Assembly: GCF_000485595.1 (NCBI RefSeq)
Contig: NW_014577076.1
Span: 55,159 to 81,932, forward strand
Length of the DNA: 26,774 nt
From: Priapulus caudatus
Lineage: Eukaryota; Priapulida; Priapulimorpha; Priapulimorphida; Priapulidae
Direction of reading: 5' to 3'
The translations under genes were made by a program, and so were the position numbers. Positions 17,295 to 26,774 of the stretch are shown here, one piece after another; within the stretch, counting starts at the first letter, position 1; the number at the start of each line of letters is the position of its first letter. The notes below the pieces were generated by a model. It ran no database searches. It was not told the DNA's origin and was given only the letters and a program-made list of their open reading frames with translations.

Positions 17295-19800
17295 TTCGGG
17301 TACGTGTGTTATAGTCGGTGCATGCAGGCAGCTTGCTATCGAATATCGCTTTGGCATCAGGGCACCGGAAGATATTTCCGCTAAATACGTTCGAGCGTTT
17401 TGCCATGCAACAATTTATTCTGCGAACGACATTACGTTTCTTTATTACCGGGCACTAAGTGAAAATTCATTAAGAATTTATTATTCCAAAAACATTTCCA
17501 AGTTAGCTCTCGAACATGACATGAATTTAAAAGCACTACAGAAACCCAGGAAACCTTGAACAGCATCGGGCAATTTAGCAAATAACGGTGGATAGTATTT
17601 CCCATCCACAATAATTTATATTAACAGCTTTTAAATGCCATTCGATCATTCTAGGTGTCATGCAGTAGCTAGGTGAGTGCATTGTTCCTTGAAATTCTAT
17701 TATGCGATTAATGTATTCTAATTTAATTACTTTATTGGTCATTTTCGCGTGTAACTGCACTCGATCAATGCTTGTATAATTAGATTAGTCAGTCCACGTC
17801 TTTCATTTCAGAGATTTTCGTTTGTAATGGAGTAGAGGTAGCTGCTCTTAATAACTTTGTCTCTAGCTTAGGCTATCGTTGGTCTCATGGATGAGGGTGA
17901 AGAGAAGCCTTTCTAAAAAGCAAAATTTGATTAATAAACTGTGATTGCTAGGCATTAACTTATGTATATGCTAAGGATGTTTATATAAACGAACATTACG
18001 TGAAACATGTTTACTAACTTAGAGAAGACGCGCCCACATACACCTTTGCCCTACGCAGGCGCGCACGAACACACGCGCACATACAATGACAAACGCATAC
18101 ATTGTAAATTGACACGTTTATAAGCACAAAGTATACACAGGTTCACACAGATACATACGTACACGTAGCAGCGCCCGCTACACATAAAATAATTTTCAAG
18201 GTACATTAACTGTATGGATAATGTACTCCTGATAATTTTTTTAATCCTGCTTTGAAATTCGATTCATAGCCTAATCGTGGGCAGATTACATCGTAGTTAA
18301 AAGTTGGGTTTATTATCCTTCAGCGAGGTAAATTACATTTTCGAATGCTATATTTCACTGTAGTATCAGTAACCTTTTATGTAAACGCGGGTAACATCAC
18401 TAACTCTTAACGACTATTCTGTTGTGGATGCATTTTAAATGCTTATTTTGAATAAATGTACCCACAATCCGCGACAGAATGTACGAGTAAATGTTGTCTC
18501 TTGTGCAGCGTCAATATACTTGTCGCTACGCCGATACTGTCGGTCAGTACAACTTTTTCTGGCCTTGAAAAGTAAGCGTGTAAATAAATAATGTTTTGGC
18601 TTTTAGTATGCCCATCCGGCAGCAAAGCCGTCGGTGAAAAGGGGAAGGAAGTATGAATATACTGTCATTTTTATCTACCATCAAGACGGAATCAAATGTG
18701 ACCCACGATGTTATAGGGAACCATGATTAAATTTTAATTCTCGACATCTCTGTGATATATCTCTATGTATATATAGGTCACTGTTGGATCAGTTACTTCT
18801 ATAAATGGTGATTGTGTTAACGGCTACCATATTGGACGTCATTCTCATAGAATCCCACAGGGGCCATATAACCACAGGATGAGTAAAGAAACATAGATAG
18901 ATAGCCATAAAAGAATTGCTTAAAAGAAAGTTTGTGATTCTGGCTTGAGAAGAAACGACTAGTTTATGCAAAAGATATAAAACCAGACGTTTGAATTAGT
19001 AGCTTAGCTTGGTTTTGATTATAATATATTATTTCGATTTTATTTATGATTATTATATAATAATTTCGTGCAGTATCCTTTACGCGAGATATATACAGCG
19101 AGGGGCTTATATAACGAGAATAACATCCCCGATACCTGATAAGGCACTTGCTTTATGATTTGTAGCGTGAACTGTTAAAATAGCGGACACCTAGAAGAGA
19201 GAAGTCATGGTCCGGCAGCTGTCGGATAGTGAGTGATACGGACGAGTAGACGCTGACAGTGTTGCATAGCTGACAGCATGGCAGGCAGATCGACACACGG
19301 TGAGACCGAATTACGCGGTCGGAAGATCATCTATCCCAAAGGGCGTATAAAAGTTATTGGCAGCAGCGACGTCTGCAAGGCGGCGTCTGTGTGTATGCTG
19401 TACAACTTCTGGTATTTGAAGCCCGCGCTGTGTGGCCATATCTGAGTGACTGCTGCTTGGTGAGTAAACCCTGTGACGTGATTAGTATGTTTGTGCTCGT
19501 TCTGTTTCAACACGCCGGCTTTACAACTACAATTCATTTTTATCCAGACACGTCATCATCAGCATTGCTACGTGCTTGCCACAAACCATGAGTAACTGAA
19601 AATGCGTAGTATTTATATCTAGTTTGTACAGTTTATTTGGAAGCTCATTTATTATATCATGCACATCATTCATTCTGATACAATTCAACAAAAGTTCTGA
19701 CAATATTGGTTCGGTAAAAGCTCGCGTGCATTTAATTTCATTTGCTTCGTTACTATTTTGCTTGACATGTAACACATAATTATTTCATGTAACGGCAAGC
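17295..19800. other. Unassigned DNA; no gene seen
   Basis: AT-rich single-copy-looking sequence. A CA-rich patch (ACAC, GCGCAC) lies at 18030-18175. GC is higher at 19195-19450. No open frame over 96 codons and no recognisable domain, tRNA or snRNA. Confidence 0.4.
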
Positions 19801-21195
19801 ATGGACGGACGGACGGACGGACGGACGGCTGGATGAATAGATGGATGGATAGATGGATGGAGGAATAGATGGATGATGGATGGATGGATGGATGGATGGA
19901 TGGATGGATGGATGGATGGATGGATGGATGGATGGATGGATGGATGGATGGATGGATGGAATGGCATCGGATGGATCGGATGGATGATGGATGGATGGAG
20001 ATGGATGGATGGATGATGGATGATGGATGGATGGATGGATGGATGGATGGATGGAATGGATGGATGGCTGGTGATGGATGGCATGGATGATGGATGGATG
20101 GTAGGATGGTATGGATGGTATGGATGGATGGATGGATGGATGGATGGACTGGATGAGATGGATGGATGGATGGCATGGATGGATGGATGATGGATGGATG
20201 GATGGATGATGGATGGTATGGATGGATGGATGGATGGATGGGATGGCATGGATGGATGGATGGATGGGTATGGATGGATTGGATGGATGGTATGGATGGA
20301 TGGATGATGTATGGATGGATGATGGATTGATGGATGGATGGATGGTATGGTATGGGATGGATGGATGGATGGATGGAGATGGGTATGGGTATGGAATGGA
20401 TGGATGGATGGATGGATGGATGGATGGATGATGGATGGATGCATTGGATGGATTGGATTGGAATGGATTGGATGGATGGATGGATGGAATGGATGATGGA
20501 TGGTTTGGATGGATGATGGGATGGATGGATGGATGGATGGATGGATATGGTGGATGGTATGGATGGGGATGGAGATGGATGTGATGGATGGATGGATGGA
20601 TGGGTGGATGGATGGATGGATGGATGGATGGATGGATGGATGGATTGGATGGATGGATGGATGATGGATGGATGGATGGATGGATAGATAGATGGGATAG
20701 ATTTGAATGGATGGTGGATGGATAGATGGATGGATGGGTGGATGGTGGATGGATGGATGATGGATGGATGGATGGATGATGATGGATGGATGGATGGATG
20801 GATGGATGGATGGATGGATGGTGGATGGATGGATGGATGGAGTGGATGGATGGATGGATGGATGGCTGGATGGATGGAAGGTATGGATGGATGGATGGAG
20901 TGATGGATGGATGGATAGAAATGGGATGCGATGGATGGATGGATGGATGGATGGATGGATGGATGGATGGATGGATGGATTGGATGGATGATGGATGGAT
21001 GGATGGGTGGGTGATGTGATGGATGGATGGATGGATGGATGGATGGATGATGGATGGATGGATGGATGGATGGATGGATGGATGGATGGATGGATGGATG
21101 GATGGATGGATGGATGGATGGATGGATGGATGGATGGATAGATAGATGGATAGATGAATGGATGGATGATGGATAGATGGATGGATGGGTGGATG
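19801..21195 (+). repeat. GGAT satellite (about 1.4 kb)
   Basis: Tandem GGAT on the plus strand (ATCC on the other). It starts with a GGAC run at 19804-19828 and is followed by another GGCTGGACGGAC at about 21199-21210. Long clean blocks lie at 19873-19960 and 21017-21138. Between them the register slips by single bases. Frames of 523 and 475 codons on the minus strand read His-Pro-Ser-Ile repeats and are not genes. Confidence 0.97.
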
Positions 21196-24100
21196 TAAGG
21201 CTGGACGGACATATGGGCAAAATTTGTACAGACGTTTGTGATAGCCTTGCTATCAAATAGGGCTCAGTATTATGTCATATAATATTATTTACACATGTGT
21301 AACATTACAATTATTTTTTCCGTTTTCTTCGTGCCACATCTTTATTTGAGTACCTTTACTATCGGATACCCATTTACCCAACTACACTGCCTTCTACAAA
21401 AAATCTCATCGAGTATACATCAACTGCAAATAGTTGATTCTATGTGTAATATAAAAAAGAAGTGCCGTGTGCAGGTGACAGCTGTTTCACACTTAACTGA
21501 CATGATTCAGATTCAAAAGCAGAAATTTGGATATAGCATGCATTATGGTTTGAGATGTCGTTGCCAGATTTTACAGACGGCGTAACTAGGATTCAGATAT
21601 TAGAGTCACTGAATTTAGACGAACGAATTTAGATGTTGCTATTTCAACGGAAGCACGAGTGCGATCAATGATACCCAGCTTGTCTTTGGCGGCTGGAAGA
21701 CTCGCCGCTATCTCAGGGAGCATCGGTGCCGGCAACAATGGACGTTGGTAAGAGAACATTTTCATCGTAATCACGCCTACTTTATCGATTCTCCTATTAT
21801 ACTGCTGGCCTACATTAGGTATTTTTCCACCATATTTTGCGTTCACGTTAGAATCTTGCCACCACTTCCCCTACGAAAAGATCTGCTTCCAGCACGTCTA
21901 GCGAGAGTTTCCTTCGTTCCATATCCTTCGGATGCAGTTTTCATCAAGCATGATCCGGCCTAGTTGCGCAGGATGTGTTTTGAGATTGTTGTAATCGGCC
22001 ACGATTCAATCCAGGCGCACCCTACTCTGATAGGCATCTTTATAAATTAGTTACATATTTACATATGTAGTAGGGAATGATGTAAACGTCGGTATGTTGT
22101 GATTTGCCCGCGGAAAAGTGCTTCTCGTGCATTAGTGGCGATTTTCGATAAGAGTGAATTAGAGGTTTTGCTATTATACGAAACGGTGTCTGCTTGGTTT
22201 TTTTGAAGTGTGAATTTTTGCATGTTTAATGTCAATGAGGCAAATAATTTTGAATTTGAAAATGGGCCGCGTCCATTGCCTCTCATATGAACGCGCTCAC
22301 TTGAACTGACGCCTCATTTGTCCTAACGTTGCATGAACACCAGATAAGCCTTTTCTCTTCAGCAGAAGTTTCGATATATTTAATATTTCATTCTATCAAT
22401 AACTTAACCTAGCTCTCACCCCCCGTCTTGACATACAACATGAGCTACAAATACCTTGTTTGCATTTGTTACTGAGCCAGCCAAAAATGCTGCCATTTTG
22501 GAAAGTCATGGCGATATATAAAGTAAATGCTACATTAACCCAAATCATTCGGCGAGTACTACTGAGATTGTAAAGCTATAGTGATGTATCATTTGAGTTA
22601 ACCGAATTTCACCACACATTGAAGAATGTTGCTGTAAAAGAAGCCAATCTTTCTTCAAACGGCATCTTTCGTGGCTAGTTCTTATTAGCTAAGGTCCATA
22701 CTTTATCTTACGGGTTAGGTCTTTGACTCGTGCATAAAACTTTAATAGCGCATTAATTTTGGTCGGCGTACGGTTAGTAATCTGAGTAAGTCTGTCTGCT
22801 TTCATGTTATTATTAATGAAAAGTTAGTGTTAATATTTCAGGAGTTTATTTCTTGTTTGTTTAATGTTGTTCATTGACTGGAGCTCTGCATTTATGCGTA
22901 TTATTTTCAAACAAGTGCCGCCGGTTTAGTAGCGTTTGTTGACCGAAAAATAAAATCAAGTGGCAAGGCCACCTACCAATGTGCACTTATAGAGGTTAAA
23001 CGTAGAAGTCTACTTTGACAATGCGTAAGAATGAAAACATTTCCGACTTACGATCAAATCAAATTGCTAAACACGAGCTCTCAAGGCGGTAACAAGTAAG
23101 AGAGTCTGCTCTGTGGAACAATGTTTGCGAACCATAAACTATTTGCACGCTTATTTTCGTGAGGTAGTATTTCATTGCGAGCTTACCACAGTATTTGATT
23201 TTCGCAGATCGATCAAAGCAAGTTTATTTAACAAATTATTTTTACTTAACGATAAATGTATATTATTGCTATCAACCATAATATTTTATAGCAGTATTTG
23301 TACTTATAGTTATATATTCGTTATTTAACGTATAATTATAAACGATGCATACCGTGACTCATATAATGCAAAGAAATTTCATTCCTGAATCCCAATAATT
23401 TTATTAATTTTCGACAGTATGGTTTCTATAGCTTGATGCCATTCATCACGTGCGAATCAGATTTTTGATTACGCTTCACTACAAAATAGTCGACAATTTC
23501 TTCGTTTTGTAATCAAAACGCCGGCATTCACGCAAACGACATTGGGTTTAGCATAAAGATGTGTTAGTGAAAAATTACGCGTATACATATTTATTCGGGA
23601 AATATTGCAGTCGATCAATTAATATAGTTCACTGAAACACAACTAACTTTTGCTGATTTTATTAACATACTACAGGGAAGCGCAATTCATGTGGTGTTAT
23701 ATGAAATCGTATTTTTTAATGTTTGTCTTGGAGATTGAATTTGTTAATTTCACTGGCACTATCGTAAAGCAAAATTTTTTTTGGACAAACAGCTCGTTAA
23801 GAGCAATCAGTCGAACAAACATTTGTCACTCGAATACATCGTTATATATCGTTAAATATGCAAAGTACATGCTAAGTATGATGCTGGTCTACTGGTGCGA
23901 TCATACGGATACACGAATGGCGATTCCATACATATTCTAGAACTAATATAATAAAGAAATGTGTTTTTATCATACACAGAAACATTATTACGAATCGCCT
24001 TGCTCTACTATAGAGATATATCGCCAGCACTGAACGTAATTGCGAAGACTATTAACTTATGAGATTTGACCATACGGTATGACGTACGAGTGTTCTAATA

Positions 24101-24489
24101 CACTGTAAGCTGTGTAGTTGTAAGTACTGATTGTAGCCGTGACACAAAGAATACCGCGATAGTGCTTGAAACGGTTGGAAAATATAAAATCTAATAAATT
24201 TAAAATACAGCAGACACCCACCGAAACGGATTTTTTTTACTGTATTTCTAGCTGCCTACTCCTAGCGATGAATGATCTTGATAGTAGATCTTCAAGAATG
24301 TGGTGCCAACATTCTGGCTATCATATCCCTGCGTAGTTGGCATCACTACTGTGAAAGATTCCGCTAACTTAGAGACCGAGAAATTTTCGCCGCTCCCTCG
24401 CAGAATGCTGATTGTGGGTACGGTGTGATTGTGTACTTCGGTCACAACGAACCCACGACGCATTTGTGCCGCGACACGACAGAAAATTT
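21196..24489. other. Unassigned DNA; no gene seen
   Basis: AT-rich, without recognised domains. The least random-looking part is 21586-21963, where an 86-codon minus frame and a 72-codon plus frame overlap, but neither resembles a family I know. A 71-codon minus frame at 24248-24463 also has no identifiable motif. Confidence 0.4.
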
Positions 24490-24701
24490 GGGCAAATCGT
24501 GGGTCATCGGGGATCGTCGCAAGACGGTCCTACGAAATTTTGAGCATTGTGGCATCGACTTGCCGTCGTGAGGCAAAATTGAACATGCACCTTTTTTGTT
24601 CCACGATTTTGTGTGGTATCTATGTCTTCTGGTTGTCGTGAGTCTGTCCTACTACTGACTTACTGACTGTACGTCTTGACTTAAGAATCGTCTTGACTTA
24701 A

Positions 24702-24806
24702 CAGTCGTTTAAGCGGGAATCTGCCGGTGACTTCGTGGGGTTCATGCGGATGGAGTTTGGCATGTTTCGCGAGCTGTTGCTGAGTGTCGCCCCTCGCATC
24801 ACCAAG
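24702..24806 (+). pseudogene. Harbinger-type transposase (HARBI1-like) fragment, N-terminal helical region
   Basis: Thirty-five codons read SFKRESAGDFVGFMRMEF, then a stretch containing MFRELL and APRITK. The pattern D-F-x-x-F-M-R-M-x-x-x-x-F-x-E-L-L...P-x-I-x-K is the conserved region just ahead of the DDE nuclease in PIF/Harbinger transposases (family knowledge, no search run). A stop codon (24699-24701) lies immediately upstream, and similarity ends right after ITK. The catalytic DDE residues are absent, so this is a fossil. Confidence 0.6.
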
Positions 24807-24861
24807 GGCCAACTGCTAGGCTTACCACCTTTCTCTTGTTGGTTTTCTTCTTGAGAGGCAT
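24799..24861 (-). pseudogene. Start of a basic ORF facing the Harbinger fragment
   Basis: An ATG at 24861 opens 20 codons beginning MPLKKKTNKRK and ending at TGA (24799-24801). The lysine/arginine-rich start is typical of nuclear DNA-binding proteins and could be the second Harbinger gene or an alternative N-terminus. About 120 bases upstream on the same strand is CTATATAACG (24975-24984), a plausible TATA box. It overlaps the end of the plus-strand transposase fragment. Identity is uncertain. Confidence 0.35.
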
Positions 24862-24974
24862 CCTGGATACTAACTTTGATTAAATAAAGTGACAAATGTC
24901 AAAAATTCGGGCAGAACTTCGATGTATCCACTGGAAAATCTATGCAGCAAATGGCAGGCAACAGACCGGGCCTC

Positions 24975-24984
24975 GTTATATAGT
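24975..24984 (-). promoter_or_regulatory. Possible TATA box of the Harbinger relic
   Basis: The minus strand reads CTATATAACG about 115-120 bases before the ATG at 24861, with the 11-bp repeats just upstream. Position is the only support. Confidence 0.3.
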
Positions 24985-24998
24985 CGGGAGACGGACGC

Positions 24999-25048
24999 GC
25001 GAGTGACCCACGAGTGACTCACGAGTGATCCACGAATGACCCACGACT
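24999..25048. repeat. 11-bp tandem repeat, about 4.5 units
   Basis: Units read CGAGTGACCCA, CGAGTGACTCA, CGAGTGATCCA, CGAATGACCCA and CGACTG in direct succession. A further CCCACGAGTGAT occurs at about 25092. The same core in reverse (TCGTGGGTCA) appears at 24497-24506 on the other side of the relic. Confidence 0.85.
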
Positions 25049-25050
25049 GT

Positions 25051-26308
25051 TGTGCGCCATTCGAACGACTGTAACACGTCACCACGTGCATCCCACGAGT
25101 GATAGTACGCCAAACGCCTTTAACCGCCAACGCCAGGCCTTTAGAGCCAAACGCCTTTAATAATAATAAAGAGGATAAGGAGTAATAAGGAGTCAAACGC
25201 ACGACGTGTCATTGTGCTTTCATATTAAAGCAAGTTGCGTTTCGTCCCCACCCATGAAACGAATCTAATCTCAACTTTTTGTTGATTCAGAGGATGTACC
25301 GTATGCGACACAATATATCAGAGGTACGAGGATGAGTGTCATGCTATCGCGAGGCGTCTTTACGTGGGTCTGGAGATGTGGCGGACAGCCTCGCGAAAGA
25401 ATGAATCACGACTAAACAATGCCGCAACAATACTCACTAAACACTGCCGCGTTAGTGACTTGTGCAGCGTACAGGGAGAGGGGGGGTTCTATCCTGCCTC
25501 AACCCTGCACCCGCTTACGCCGCCAATGGTTGTCTTTCTCCAATATATTTACCTCGATTTGATGTATTTGTAATAGCCCAGTATTGGACTTACTGACCGT
25601 ATTTGAAACCAACAGACAGAACTGAGATCTGGTTATGTTGTCGTCTCGGTGGTCGTCACATATATTTTGAACCATGAAGTTATTAGTCGCGTAGGTATTA
25701 AGCATTCTCAAGTCTTCACAGGACAGTGTACTAAACCGTGTATACTCACCGTATATTAGTGTACCTAATATTTAACACTTAACACTTATTACTAAATATT
25801 TGATACTTCCTGCACATTTAGCACATTCCTGCACCTTCCTGAACATTAAGGTTTAGGCTTATCACACCGCTATCACTTAGTATATATTTCCTATTTACGA
25901 GTAAACGTCCTCTATTCTTACCTAATCTGACGCCCCCAACCCAGCCGGCACCACAATAGCTCCCACTTCGTTATGATGCTGCGGCCCAAATTGAACCTGC
26001 AATTAACTATCCATTTATCACGGAAACTATAATTAGGCTGGAAATGAATCACGTGCATGAGCTCGGTAAATGTGACAGTTACGCGTGCGACGTTACCTCT
26101 CAAGTGCCATGTACGTTTGGTACGATAGGCAATACACTGCAAACAGTGCACTAATTGTTTATGCCGAGTAGACGTCGCAGAGCAGTATTTACAGTAATAC
26201 ATAGCATTTTATTCTTTCTATAGACCCAGCACAATTCAATTTATAGTAGAATTTTTCGCTTTGCCCATTTACTAATAGTTATCAGGAATTCTTTTTTAAT
26301 TGCTCCTG
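25051..26308. other. Unassigned DNA; no gene seen
   Basis: Short direct repeats occur (ACGCCTTTAA twice at about 25115-25160; ACACTTA/ACACTTATTA near 25775). A 94-codon minus frame at 25918-26202 contains scattered cysteines but no clear domain, and I do not call it. Confidence 0.4.
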
Positions 26309-26374
26309 TTAAGCCTCGTCTACACGACGTTTCCTTAACCCGGATTAAAAATCCTCGTGTAGACGGGGCTTTAA
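26309..26374. mobile_element. Tiny palindromic MITE bounded by TTAA
   Basis: TTAAGCCTCGTCTACACGA at the left pairs with the reverse complement of TCGTGTAGACGGGGCTTTAA at the right, about 17 of 18 bases plus TTAA on both sides. The middle (TTAACCCGGATTAA) is itself nearly palindromic. TTAA at both ends would fit a piggyBac-type target duplication, which is an inference. It has no coding capacity. Confidence 0.65.
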
Positions 26375-26679
26375 TGTGGCGCTTTTTTCTTGAATATACC
26401 TGAGCTGGAACCCCGCGTTACTGCTGGGTAGCACAGACTCAGTAGACGCTACGCGGTCGCTTGTCGCATTAGACGTACTTCGTCTATAATTTATGTAATA
26501 AAACGTTTGAAACGCACTACATATTCAGCATATATACATAAATGCTGGGCATATAGCCGTTGGCTTTGCTAGGCCATATCACTTGCCGATGATTGCGCCT
26601 GATATATATCTACTATTATTACACAGCAAACTTCATCTTTCACCAAAACGAGAAAGAACACAATCCAGCGTATGTATTA
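26375..26679. other. Unassigned DNA; no gene seen
   Basis: AT-rich sequence with no open frame of note and no repeat. Confidence 0.4.
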
Positions 26680-26712
26680 CACACACACACGCCCACGCAC
26701 GCACGCACGCAC

Positions 26713-26774
<62 letters not shown>
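26680..26774. repeat. AC microsatellite, runs off the window edge
   Basis: An AC/GCAC-interrupted start (26680-26725) grades into a pure AC run to the last base. The array may end at an assembly boundary. Confidence 0.95.

Larger units (their letters stand above)
24490..25050. mobile_element. PIF/Harbinger transposon relic
   Basis: It holds a fragment of a Harbinger-type nuclease on the plus strand and the start of a basic protein on the minus strand. It is flanked by CGTGGGTCA at 24498-24506 and its reverse complement TGACCCACG at about 25004-25012 and within the 11-bp repeats. PIF/Harbinger elements carry two genes, a DDE nuclease and a second DNA-binding protein. The inverted flanking motifs suggest subterminal repeats. 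Limits are approximate, no TIR or target duplication was defined, and the identification rests mainly on the nuclease fragment. Confidence 0.5.

Noticed and set aside
16873-17406. 177-codon minus frame over the TTAGGG element
   Set aside because: The core reads Leu-Thr repeats from CCCTAA, and the rest covers the two inverted-repeat arms. It has no domain.
19190-19560. GC-richer block with TATAAAA-like and repeat-like features considered as a solo LTR
   Set aside because: No matching TG...CA ends, target duplication or second copy in the window could be found.
19685-21256. Long minus-strand open frames (523 and 475 codons) across the GGAT satellite
   Set aside because: They are a 4-bp repeat read in three frames, giving His-Pro-Ser-Ile periodicity. 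Equivalent frames exist on the plus strand, and no true domain is present.
21586-21963. Possible exon on the minus (86 codons) or plus (72 codons) strand
   Set aside because: Neither resembles a known family, frames on both strands are equally open, and no splice or promoter support could be assigned.
24870-25202. 110-codon minus frame upstream of the Harbinger relic
   Set aside because: It is partly a reading of the 11-bp tandem repeat and lies over the putative TATA box. It is more likely promoter/UTR sequence.
25918-26202. Cysteine-containing 94-codon minus frame considered as a zinc finger
   Set aside because: The spacing of cysteines and histidines does not fit a C2H2, CCHC or RING pattern.

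Overview
The window looks like repeat-rich intergenic DNA from an animal, probably a marine or other non-insect invertebrate. Three things suggest this: a Ty3/Gypsy retrotransposon resembling the Mag lineage, long tetranucleotide satellites (GATA and GGAT), and a vertebrate-type TTAGGG tract. The species cannot be named from sequence alone. I find no convincing host protein-coding gene, tRNA or rRNA. Every open frame I can assign belongs to a transposable element, and most other long frames are artefacts of simple repeats.

Layout. (1) 1-4245, minus strand: a near-complete Ty3/Gypsy element cut by the window's left edge. Reading from high to low coordinates it has a 170-bp 5' LTR, a primer binding site matching tRNA-Ser(GCT), gag with zinc knuckles, protease, reverse transcriptase, RNase H and integrase. 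It is interrupted by many single-base frameshifts. (2) 4246-6365: unassigned DNA with a 51-bp minisatellite and a TATC microsatellite. (3) 6366-11690: two GATA arrays on the same strand, separated by about 3.6 kb whose ends are roughly 700-bp inverted repeats. I read this as a long-TIR (foldback-like) DNA transposon inserted into one GATA satellite. (4) 11691-14440: unassigned DNA with a 22-bp-arm hairpin and compound microsatellites. (5) 14441-15842, minus strand: a second, truncated copy of the same Ty3/Gypsy element, holding a 28-bp LTR remnant, the polypurine tract, the 3' untranslated region and the integrase core and C-terminus. (6) 17041-17294: a small inverted-repeat element carrying a TTAGGG array inside. 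(7) 19801-21195: a 1.4-kb GGAT satellite. (8) 24490-25050: a relic of a PIF/Harbinger transposon. (9) 26309-26374: a tiny palindromic element bounded by TTAA. (10) 26680-26774: an AC microsatellite running off the right edge.

The retrotransposon copies can be compared directly. Over about 930 bp they differ by 14 single-base indels but only 2 substitutions, and 13 of the 14 indels are missing bases in the left copy. That pattern fits uncorrected long-read sequencing error better than natural decay. Frameshifts in the left copy, and the ragged single-base irregularities in the satellites, should therefore be read with caution.
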